A stretch of 64,000 bases of DNA from Sordariomycetes sp. S80-01Y (Eukaryota > Ascomycota > Sordariomycetes). Where the stretch lies: assembly GCA_037042185.1 (NCBI GenBank), contig JAXQJY010000027.1, positions 496,001 to 560,000 on the forward strand, in the 5' to 3' direction. Shown here in pieces: positions 21,531-31,501 of this stretch. Positions within the stretch are counted from its first letter, which is position 1. Every line of letters begins with the position of its first letter. Position numbers and translations under genes: made by a program. The notes under the pieces were generated by a model. That model did no database searches. It was not told the DNA's origin and saw only the letters and a program-made list of their open reading frames with translations.

Positions 21531-23048
21531 GTCGAGGTGTCGAGACATGGCACCGCGAGGGCACAGATAGGTAAGTTTTGCGTTCCTTTGACTCGACAAA
21601 TTGACGAAGTGCAGCGCTGGTAAGAATTAATAAAGTCTCCTTCTAAGAAGTGAAGAATAATCTGACGTAAGTTTGACGCGTATTTTTCTTTGCCCAAGCG
21701 AGTTTCCCAGCATAATATATCTAGCAACCTCAAAGCGGCAGCGAAAAGAAAAAGGGGGTAAGGGGGGCCGAGTAAACAACAGCACTACGTTAACCACTAG
21801 TCAGTCTAATGCAACAAGCGTAGCCAAACTTGACACAACCGGAGGCACGTACGGCCTCGCATTCGCCCAATCGACACCAACGCGTGTTATCACAATTACA
21901 GCGCCCTCCACCCCGGCATTCCCAACCTCGCTAAGACCCCCTGGGTGCCTGTGCGGAAAACGGTGAGACAGCCTCATCTCATCTCACACGGCTTCCCGGG
22001 ACCCCAGGTCTTCCCCACAGCGGGCGGCTGTCCGATTGACATTCCCGACGCACGGGGCGAGATTCAGGGTCCGAGACATCTGGGGTCCATGTTGACGATA
22101 TCTGACTTGAATGTACTACTTTCGGGATCACCACGGCGGCCCGAACGAGGTCGCGGCTGCGTTCGCATGAGAGACATGGGGTGCAATGGGTCCTGGCGGC
22201 GTGGGGATCAAGTGAGCTGGAGCTCACGTAAAGGCAGTCAATGTAAATCTCCCCATTAAGGGCCTCCTCTATTCCTCTTCACAGTATACTACAATTACCA
22301 TCCGTGCGTGCGCGAATCGGTTGCTTTCCTAACCGCGGATACATCCAAAGCGCTGAAGTGAACTGTCTCCAAACATATATAGTGTCCTCGAAGCCCCCCT
22401 CTTGCCTAGTTCAGTAACAGCAGCACACCGCGCAAAAACCAGAACAGACCGCCCAATAGCTCCTCCTTCGTCGTAGCTCTTCATGCCAATAAACAAAACA
22501 TGCCTCGGCCTGCTGCTGCTCTCTTCAGAAAATTACACTGCCCTGGTAACTCCTTTTTTTTTTGAAAGCCGGACAAGGGTTCGTACAGCACATGCGTACT
22601 TCGAAACGAAATGATACACAAACAATAAATACTGAGTTTCGCTGTGTATGGCGTGGTGCGGCGCGGCGCGGTGTGGTGTGGGATGTGTAGGTGCGTGTAA
22701 CAAGCAATCATTGCTGGGGGCCTCCGTCTGCGTTTCTCTTCGTCGTCAATCGGTTCGGTTCAGAAAGAGCTTGCGATGAAGGGTATGATACGAGCGTGCG
22801 TAAAGACAATAGCAAGGGTTGGTGAAGAAGGGTGGACTCGTGCTCCAGGCCTGGCAGACCGGAGCATACGACATCCAAGCCGAGCATCCTCTAATCGTGA
22901 GATAGAGGATGCCGGTCATTATGTGCGCATTATCGACTTTCGAAGCGAATTGACAGAATAAGGAGATGTCGTTGATGATGACTCTGGTTAGGGTTATATG
23001 TCTCTCGAAAATCAAAGGGTGTCAGACTCGGCTCGTGGGCCGAACCGA
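21531..23048. other. 1.5 kb convergent gene-free stretch
   Basis: Lies between the 3' ends of the Cys-rich gene and the C2H2 factor. It has a run of T at about 22552-22561 and a GCGGCGCGGTGTG-type low-complexity patch at about 22660-22682. No open frame with a domain or sound splice sites is seen. It may contain a long 3' untranslated region or an antisense or non-coding transcript, but nothing in the sequence proves that. Confidence 0.45.
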
Positions 23049-24829
23049 CTAGGAGGCAACGCGCGGGTCGCTGAAGTACTGCATCATGCCCCAGCCCTGG
23101 GGTCCGCTGGGCTGCTGCGGGGACGTCTCATCCATGCTCTGCCCATGCATGCTCTCCCAGTCCTCGAAGACGATGGGTGCTGGCGAGTACTCAAAGTCCA
23201 TGCCCATACCATCCGCGCCGTCGTTGCCTTGCGGCGCCTGCTGATGCTGGACCTCCTGCTTAACAACAGTGGAGTGTGACGACGCGATCGGGGAGTGGTT
23301 GGAGGTAAGTGGCGAGTGGGATGTCGACTCGGGAGGCGAAGGGCCCGTCGTGCGTGGGTAGGCCTGCGAGGCCATGAACATGGGGTTGAAGCCCTGGTTG
23401 TAGGCGTTGTGGCCGCTGGGGTCGGCAGGGAGGATGGGCTGGTGCTGCTGAGCCGGCATCGAGGCAAAGGACATGCGAGGGTCCTGGTACGAGGGCATGG
23501 CGCTGGGCTGATGGGGGAAGTGAGGCGGCGTCAGCTGGGCCGTGTCCATGACGATGTCAGCGAGGTCGTAGGCCGTGCTGGCGATGAACTGGGCCTCCCC
23601 CTCGTCGCCTGAGAAGAACTCGAGCAGGTCCTGCAACTGGCCGGGGTTCTCCTTTTCGAGGAAACCCTGGGCGCGTCCTGTTTTGCTGGGATGCCAGCTG
23701 AAGCGTGGCCGGCGGCCGGCGTGCTCGGACTGCTTGCTGGTGAGGAGAGCCTCCCAAGCCTCATGGATCAGAGGTTGGTGAAGCAGACCGTAGACGACGC
23801 GCGAGTGCATCCACTCTCCCTTGGTCATGCCGCTCTCGAAGTGGCGGGCGACGTGCTCGACGTGACGCTCGCGGGCGGGATGCAGGGCGGAGCAGAAGCC
23901 ACAAGCCCAGTACTTTCGCTTCCGCAGGAACTTGACGACCTTTTCGGCGTGAGGGCAGGTGGTGCAACCATGGCACTGCTTGTGGTGCTGGTTGAAGGAA
24001 TTGGAGCCCCAGAAACTTCGGTTGCAGCCGGGCTCAGGGCAGGGGTACTTCCTCCACCGCTCGTGGAACTCATCCTCGTGGCGCTTCCAGTCGTACTTGC
24101 GCTTGAAGCTCGTCTCGCACGAGGTGCACCAGTAGATGTTCTGCTTGTTGATGGTACCGCTGGCGCCGACGGATCCAGCGTTCATAATGGGGGCGCCCGT
24201 GGGGGAGGTCATCTGAGGTGGTACGGGCAGCGGTGCCTGCATGCGAGGGCAATTGCTGCCGGCTGAGGCCCAGCTCATGGCGGAGTGGTTGGACATGTTG
24301 CTGAAGACGGAGGCATGGCCGCTGGAGCCGGAGCTGGTGGAGGAGACGGAGATGCGAGGACGGTGGACAAAAGGCGCGGCGGCCCCTCCCGGGTAGGCGA
24401 TCATGGCTGTATCCTTGTTAGTCGGGTGCTAATGGAAGGACTGCGGACTGCTTGACGTCGAAGGAGCGAGGAGCTCTTCCTGCGGCGCAGCGGCCGAAGC
24501 CCTGGCCCGTGTCTCGGTGCGTCTGCATCTGGGTCTGGGTGTGCGTCTGCGTCTGCGTCCGCATCCGCGTCTGCAGCAGAGGGGGGTTTTCCAACATACC
24601 AATGCCAGTGTGGACGTCGTCACTCTTCAACTCGGCGGGAGCGGACGTCGATGCGGTGGTCGTGGACGTGGCGACGGGGGAGAGGATGGGCTGTCGCTGA
24701 TGTTGTTGTTGCTGCTGCTGCTGCCGTTGCTGTTGCTGATGGGCAGCAGTCGGAGGTGGTGGTGGCGGACATTGCGGCGGCGGCGGTATGTGCTGATGCT
24801 GCTGCTGCTGAGGTTGATGCGATGTTTGT

Positions 24830-24879
<50 letters not shown>

Positions 24880-25062
24880 AACGAGAGATGACTGGCTAGG
24901 CAGTGCGAGCTGTAGGGCTTGGTTCTCATCGACGAGCTGGTGAAGCATGTCCCGCGACAGACCTGAGTCGATCAGAACCTGCAGGTTCTTGCGCGCCTCG
25001 GCGAGGACATCCTGGGCCTGAGTCGGCTGCTGCTGTTGATGATGCTGGCCGCCCGAGTCCAT
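23049..25062 (-). CDS. C2H2-type transcription factor with polyglutamine tract
   Basis: Spliced model complement(join(23049..24406, 24600..25062)), 606 residues. The 193-base intron has a GTATGT donor, a CTAAC branch and an ACAG acceptor, phase 1. The N-terminal 150 residues start MDSGGQHHQQQQ and carry a predicted coiled or helical piece (DVLAEARKNLQVLIDSG) and long Gln/Pro/His runs. Zinc fingers lie at about 247-330: YWCTSCETSFKRKYDWKRHEDEFH, then YPCPEPGCNRSFWGSNSFNQHHKQCH, and a third Cys/His group (CTTCPH.., CGFCSALHPARERHVEHVARHFE). The C-terminal half is Pro/Ser/Gln-rich and acidic, typical of an activation region. An upstream in-frame ATG (25122) would add 20 residues. It is presumably a nuclear regulator; the target process is unknown. 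The long repeat-rich upstream region suggests complex regulation. Confidence 0.88.
24695..24888 (-). repeat. CAG/CTG trinucleotide tract encoding polyglutamine
   Basis: On the plus strand CTG/TTG triplets recur from about 24695 to 24885, with the purest run at about 24840-24877. They encode the Gln-rich part of the C2H2 factor. Such tracts vary in length between strains. Confidence 0.9.
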
Positions 25063-25290
25063 GGCGCCAGCATGGATGGCAAACGAGTGAAGGGGAGTAT
25101 AAAAACGAATGGACGACCGCAAAAGCGAGCGAGTTGAACGGCGACAACGGCGACGGCGACGACAACGACGAGACCGCTGAGGCAGTTCAGGTGAGAGGAC
25201 GATGGTCGGGCGGGCCGAACGGTGGGAGGAGGAAGTGCCCGGTGCGTGGGAGGATAATTAGGATTGCCAGGTAGGAGGCAGACGCAGACG

Positions 25291-25315
25291 CTGGCACTGG
25301 CACTGGCACTGGCAG
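25291..25315. repeat. CTGGCA tandem repeat, four copies
   Basis: Four direct head-to-tail copies of CTGGCA in non-coding DNA upstream of the C2H2 factor gene. Confidence 0.85.
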
Positions 25316-26129
25316 TCTTCAAGGTGGTCCAGGGTCAGGGTGCTGCTGCAACCGCGCTGCCAGTGGGAACCGGCCTGGCAGCAGTGGATCGGGACTCAAT
25401 TCCCAGTCCTGGGTGGTGCTTACGGAGTACCTCTCTAAGCGTGCGCCTGGAAGGGGAAGGGGACTGGGGCTGGGAGTGGAAGTGGAGGTGCAAGTGGAAG
25501 AGGGGGCGGCAGTGCAGTGCTCAGTGCTCAGTACTCAGTACAGGTTGGTAGCACGGAGAGTTGGGAGCGCTGCCGATTCCTATTGCTGCCAGTGGCAGAT
25601 GGAAGGTTCCCAGGCGGCTAAGTACGCTGCAGCGACAAGGACAGGGCACCTGGGCAGCACGACAGGGCCACGGGGCCACGGAGGTAAGGTAAGGTACGGC
25701 AAGGTACCCAGCTACTCAGTTCCTTGCGCAGGAAGAAGTGCGTAGCTTGGCTCGTTCCAAGCCAAGCAAGTACCAAGTATTCTCCGACGGGGGGGCTGCC
25801 TTGCGTGCTTCGTTCGTGAGAGGGGAGAAAACGCATCCCGAGAGAACGAAATGATGATAATATTGCGTCGCGTCGGCGGCGCGGACGAGGTGTGGCCCTC
25901 TGGCGGCGCTAACACTGGGCTTCCGCGTCCCTGGGATTGGGTGGCATGTGTCGACAGGTACCAGGTAATTAATTGCCTGCTGGTAAACGCTCAATGGCAC
26001 TCTGGACGCGCAGGCAGGTACTATATGCTATCTAGTACTGACGCGCGCAGACTGAGGTGGTCCGGCTCGCGATGTTGCAGTGCGTTGGTGACTGCGCTGC
26101 ACTCATCTGTTCCTTCACAGTCCAGCTGC

Positions 26130-26180
26130 TCTTCTTCTTCTTCTTCTTCTTCTTCTTCTTCCTCCTCCTCCTCCTCTTCT
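26130..26180. repeat. CTT/CCT trinucleotide microsatellite
   Basis: About ten CTT units pass into CCT units and back into CTT. This pyrimidine-only strand run lies about 1.1 kb upstream of the C2H2 factor start. It opens long artificial frames on both strands (poly-Glu or poly-Phe) that are not genes. Confidence 0.95.
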
Positions 26181-28961
26181 TGTTGGCTTTCTGCTGTTCC
26201 AGCCATCCAGGCACGGCCGCATCCATGCTCGGCCCTTGATCCATGATCCCTGACCCATGCCCAATGCATCCACACCATTTCCCTATCCAGAGTCGCTGGT
26301 GGGTCAGGGGGGCATCTCGCTCTCCCAACGGCGCCAACCACAGCCGGCGCGGTGCGTGTCACAGCAGACGCTCCTCGTCAAGAACCAACAGCAGCCACGA
26401 CGTACATGACATGATGAGGGACGGTCTAGAGAGGGTCCCGATGATGCTCGGCTGGTGAGGAGACGACAGCCCACTGCCTCAATCCTGAGCAGCGTGAGTG
26501 CCAGAGCAGTTGCCGGGAACAAAGCGGAACCCGCGTATAGCTTCCCATCCCTGGGCCCTTGCGCGGATGCTCCGGTTCCCTGATAGTGCCTGATCACTGA
26601 TCACTGATCGTTCATCAATCGTCATCACCGACGATTGATGGGCCGTCCGGGGTTTGGCTGGCGGATCGTCTGCTGCTGCAGTTTCTCCTCCGGCTCTGCG
26701 TTTCTCACCCGGCATGGCAGTGCGAATGGTATCAGCAGCGCACAAACGAAGGATGGGCACCGCTGCACCGCTGCACCGCACCAGTGAGCATCGAGGGGGC
26801 GCATCGACATCGTGTGACAGGACGCGAGGTCTTTTCTTCCGCACTCAATCTTGCAGGGCCCCCGTGCTGGGCCCCTGCTGGACGGCTGACTTGCTCATCC
26901 TCATCCTCCCAAGCCTCCACCCTCCCCCCTCCCCACTGCCAGCCCCTGATCGCCCTTGTCCAGCCGCCGATAAGCTCACTCGCAGTCGACCGATCTGACT
27001 GTGTGACGTTTTCGCCCGCTTCCCTCTCCCCTCTTTTGACAGGTTTCGTCTGCCTGTCAGACAGGCAGACAAAGACAATCTGCTCGCGTCAAAGTTGCGC
27101 CTGCAGGAACAGCAGAAAGACGTCTCACAGCTCCCCGTATCGACGTATCGAACGCGACACCTGAAACGGCTCCGCCTCCCAGGGGCCCAGGGGCGTCTGT
27201 CTCTTCCTGTCTCCTTCGCCGAGCGTTTCGAAACATTGTGGTCCTCGAAAGGAAGAACAAAGATAATCGACTTCCAGCCTTCCTGATGCGCTCGGCGCGA
27301 GATGGTTATCTTGGATCAGCGGGATGCGATGGGTTGATTATCCATGAAACCCGAGAAAAAAACCCCTCGGGTGCGCTAGCCTGGTCATCCCGGCCGCCGT
27401 CGTCTGCCTAGCGCCGCGCCGCCCCATGATTTGAAGATTGCTGCCCGGGAATTGTGCCTGTTCCTGTGCCTGTGCCTGGTCTGGTCCCCATTGTGCCCCT
27501 GCTGCTGGTGCTGCTGCTGCTGCTGCTGAGCCCATCAGCCGAGGCACGCGTTTGTACCTCCATCCATCCAGCGCCACATCGACAGCAATTGACCAAAGAC
27601 CTGGAGATGGAGCTGACGCAGGTACAGGACGGCAAAGATCAGCACCTCCAGGCTCAGCTTGTTCTGCGATGCGGAGCAGCTTCGTCATCTTGCTCCATCT
27701 TCACAACTGGCGCACGGCACCTTGGGCTCGGAGTGACGCGACAACAGCAGCGAACCTTTGAAGCCCGTGTGAGACTCTGTTGGGGGTTATTTGCCGCTCG
27801 TTGCATCCCTGCGCGCCTTGGGCGAAGTGTTTGGTGCTAGGGCCTCAATTGGATTGAAGGGGAGGTGCTCAGAAGGAAATCGTGCTCTATCAAGCCTGAA
27901 ATCCCTCACTTCACAACCATCAGTGTGAGGAGTCTTCAAGACCATGTAATTATTATTGCTATGACTCTGCCAAGATCCATTTGATGTCTCATGAAGGTGG
28001 CGTCCCTCGAGCCGCCGCCTCCAAGTGCTATCAACACGCGCCTTGCTTCTTCCGCGACGCGGCTGGCGCTGCAATCGTCAAGAGACGGCATAATGATCCG
28101 TAATCTCGAGAATCTCCATGTCCAATTGCCAGAGGTGCTTGCTCCCCATTGACCAGATATGACCCGCAAGGTCAACGGTGGAGCAGAAACCGTCACGAAC
28201 TCCCCTTTCCCTTCAACAAACAAAGCAGAGAAAACCTTGATGGTCATGCCTCAACCCTGCGCGGTTGAGGAGGACCCTGGGTGCTTGGCTGCGTACCTGC
28301 ATTGCCCCATGCTGCGCACTTATAATAATAGATGCTATATGTAAAACACAATATCGAACCCGCTCGCCGGGTACGGTAATCAAATCATCTGCACTATGCT
28401 CTCCGGGGGGCCTGTTCAGATCCTTTGCGTTTGAGGATATCAGCTCATTTCGTCCGTCAGCAGAATGCTAACCTCGCTCAAATGTCGGTCAGCTTAAGAT
28501 ATGGACCACACTTCCAGCCGGACCTTTCATGGCCCGACGTAAGGACCGAGGGTTGGCTGCTTGGAGCTGATGGGCCCCTCCGAGGATCCCGCAACACGAG
28601 GTCGTCGAAACGCAGAAGGCTCCAGATGCGCATCTCGGAAACATCTAAATCGGAAACGAGTCCAATCCTGGCCAGCACGTGTCCCTCGGGCACTTGTGCC
28701 GCACAGCTGCCAAACGCCGACTGCTGGGCACTGCCTCTGGCGATCATAATGAAGGCGCATATGCCCCCTTTCCGACCAGCTCCCGAGCACTCCGGTCCGA
28801 ACGCACCTCCAGCTTGACCCAAGAGTCATTTCGCGGGCTTGTATGCTTGCCGGTGCATGTTCGATACGAACTCGCCACCTAAGACAATAGTTCTCCTCTT
28901 AGCGCCGTCAGCGTGGACGCGCGTTACAGATCTCGTCTCAGGCCTCTGCCTAGTGCAGACG

Positions 28962-30203
28962 CTATCCGCTCGTGCTGAAGTAGTAGTTTTCCCAGAGATA
29001 CTCATAGTCCTCGAGGATACCGCCAATGAAAGCCGGCATCCTCTTCGTAACGCCGCCGACCATGCCTTTGGTCACATTCTCGTAGAAAGCACCCCTCATT
29101 GCCCACCAGGCCATAGCCCAGCCCCTCTTGTTCCACTCGTCGCGCTCGAGAGGTGTGGTCCTTAGGCTTCGATCCCTCAGCTGACGAGCGGCATACTCAA
29201 CGGACAGGCCGATGAGCCATGGGGTCCAGGACTTCTTGTTCTTGCTCCTCGCCAGGGCAGTGGCATAGATGAGCGGGGCGAGAATCTGAAGAACCTCGGC
29301 GGCCTGGCCAACACCTTGAAGCTGGTTGAGAAGTTTGGTGGCAGGCTTGATGTCGTCCGCTGTGAGAACCCGACCAAGGAGGTATGACGAGATATCGCCT
29401 GGGTTCGGCAGAGAGGGAAGTTTCATGCCCGTCCGTGGCATTTTCCAGTCGCGTTCGTGCGGTCGCTTCACTGAGCCGTTGAGAAGAGCCTCCGCGGCTG
29501 CAGCGGTCTCGGGGTCGACGTCGTCCATGAGCTCGCTTTCGCTTTTTGACGAGCTCTCCTCGAGCATATCCTCGGTGCTATCCTCTGGTATTGGCTCGCG
29601 CTCGGGTAGCACGGGAGTCACAAGCGGTCGCGAACGAGTGATCCGAAGTAAAAGCAACCGGCAGATTGCCTTGATCGCCTCCAAAAGGACCACTACCTTC
29701 CACCGTGACTTGTCCCCTCCCCTCCTCTTCGCCGTCATCTCGCACAACAGCTCCGTATATACAACCATCTGCAGCAGTATCGCAAATCTCCGATATATCT
29801 TACTCTTTTCGCTCCAAAATCGTGTGTACCGAGCATGCGCCGATGGCATGGGCGAGATGGGTAACTTGGAGACGGCGCGCGTGAGCAGGTTGTCATGGTA
29901 CATCGACAGGAGCTGGACGCCCGAATGTATCGATTCGGATGCGATCTCGGCATCGCGGAAGCGACCTGGCCTCAATGTTAGCCTACCATTTCTCTGCAAA
30001 GGCGCGCTCAGGGCAAACATACCAGGAATGATGTACGTCAGACTACGCAGCGCGCTCTCAATCTGCGACACCTGTCCCGCGTTCTTGGTGATGAACTCCT
30101 CGTACATGCCCAGCCATTGAGGCGGAAGTGCGAGGATTTGACCTAGCCTTGGGCGAGATGGAGGCCTCGCGTCCTTGCCCACGAGCTTGGACTGCGCAGG
30201 CAT
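28962..30203 (-). CDS. pex16: peroxisomal membrane biogenesis protein Pex16
   Basis: Spliced model complement(join(28962..29965, 30023..30203)), 394 residues, close to the usual fungal length. Pex16 is an integral peroxisomal membrane protein needed for peroxisome assembly and membrane-protein import. Family blocks visible are YEEFITKNAGQVSQIESALRSLTYIIPG near the N-terminus, then RFRDAEIASESIHSGVQLLS, a hydrophobic YRRFAILLQMVVYTELLCE region, and the C-terminal KKSWTPWLIGLSVEYAARQLR and RGAFYENVTKG blocks. The 57-base intron (GTATGT, CTAAC, CAG) falls inside IIPG|RFRD; it has no stop and a length divisible by three, so an unspliced message still encodes protein with 19 extra residues. I start at 30203 (MPAQSK); the same frame is open upstream to 30551 but that part looks non-coding. 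Confidence 0.93.
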   Translation of the reverse strand: MPAQSKLVGKDARPPSRPRLGQILALPPQWLGMYEEFITKNAGQVSQIESALRSLTYIIPGMFALSAPLQRNGRLTLRPGRFRDAEIASESIHSGVQLLSMYHDNLLTRAVSKLPISPMPSAHARYTRFWSEKSKIYRRFAILLQMVVYTELLCEMTAKRRGGDKSRWKVVVLLEAIKAICRLLLLRITRSRPLVTPVLPEREPIPEDSTEDMLEESSSKSESELMDDVDPETAAAAEALLNGSVKRPHERDWKMPRTGMKLPSLPNPGDISSYLLGRVLTADDIKPATKLLNQLQGVGQAAEVLQILAPLIYATALARSKNKKSWTPWLIGLSVEYAARQLRDRSLRTTPLERDEWNKRGWAMAWWAMRGAFYENVTKGMVGGVTKRMPAFIGGILEDYEYLWENYYFSTSG

Positions 30204-31501
30204 CGCGACGCTACGAGGACTGCGTCTGGGGAGGTAGAGGAGCCGGTCGTTGCTTGCTTCGGATATCGCAGGATCCACCCAGACAGAAGAAAAGCCGATG
30301 TTCAATGCGACCTTGAAAGACCTATGAGATTGGAGATGATGAGGCAAAGGTGAGAGGCGTTCGCGTGGAGTTGGAAGATTGACGTCGACGATGGGGCGCG
30401 CACGTAGCTTCGATCTTCGGCAACGGCTGTTGCCACTGCAGCCGAGGCACACTGCATGCGTCAGATGTGACCCCGTGGGGAGCCCTACCCTAGACCGGCC
30501 CCGTCGTCTTCTCACTTTCCGGATATTGGCCATCCTAGGTATTGAATACATTTACTGGGTTCGCTATAAATGTTTTGACCTCTGTTTTATCGGAGATTCG
30601 GTCTGAGTCTTGACTTTTGATTGAAACGTTGCAACTCCACGTGGACAATCTGTGGTTTTGAGCAAATACTGTCACGAAACGCTGCTACTACGGAGAGTGC
30701 GCGAGATGCTACAATTCCACACGTTTAGCTGAGCGGAGTGTTTAAATTGCCAGAGACTCTAGAATTCAATATAGACTAAGGTACATGGCGAGGTAAATAG
30801 AACCCCCTCCAGATGGTGTATGCGGCATCAGGGTGCCCGTCAGCGAGGTGGTAACGAACCCTGGGCCGTTAATCGTAAGACTACACGTCGACATTCCTTC
30901 TGTCCGACCATCCCACCACAACGACATGAAGGACTGCTAGACTGCCTCCCACCCAATCGCACAAGGGCGAATATCATTCATCAAAAACACTGCGACTAAA
31001 CGCCGCCGCCGCATGATGCTTGAAGCGCGACTCGTGGGGTATCATTTCTTCGAAAGCTTCCCATCGCAAAAACACCACACAACTACAGTTTCTTCGTGTC
31101 AACGTCGCACATGGTTCCAACGGTCTTCGATTGAACGTTCTTGAGCATGTCTCAGTGACCATTCGCACCAGAACTCTCCCAAGGGAAGAGAGGCAATGGT
31201 CCGCAAATCTGCGTATATTGCTCAACCATCGTGGAGCTTGGAGATCTCTGGCTGCGGAGGCCCAGAGCACGATGGAGGTGGGCTTGAAGACTGGCCCTTT
31301 GCGGGATCTTAAGTGCTGTGTGCTCCCCCCCAAAAAGTATATCCGCCAACTCGCCAACGCCGTGCACCTTATGGCATGAATCTCACCACAGCCTGTCTTC
31401 TGCAGAGGTAGGGTAAATCCTCAAAGATCAGGACGTGGATTCCCCTTTGAGTATCCACGCGCAGAGAGTTTCCTCTTTCGACAGGGTTGCTCAGTGCCCG
31501 A
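30204..31501. other. gene-free stretch upstream of PEX16
   Basis: Promoter of PEX16 and 3' flank of the NirA-like factor. Short frames on both strands around 30974-31380 overlap each other and show no domain. I see no gene. Confidence 0.5.

Larger units (their letters stand above)
25063..28961. other. 3.9 kb repeat-rich upstream region
   Basis: Lies between the 5' end of the C2H2 factor gene and the 3' end of the PEX16 gene. It holds no gene I can support. It contains many short tandem motifs: CTGGCA units (25291-25315), GGTAAG/GGTACC units (25684-25709), CAGTGCTCAGTACTCAGT-like copies (25508-25545), a CTT/CCT tract (26130-26180) and TGCCTGTG copies (27455-27479). I infer a long promoter and a long 5' untranslated region, as is common for fungal developmental regulators. 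Confidence 0.5.

Noticed and set aside
20910-21599. 229-residue minus-strand frame opposite the small Cys-rich gene
   Set aside because: It is open because the plus-strand gene has almost only G/C third positions. Its own composition (Val/Ala/Pro runs) and lack of domain point to a shadow.
26021-26362. Minus-strand frame with a poly-Glu run
   Set aside because: Created by the CTT/CCT microsatellite; flanks show no coding signal.
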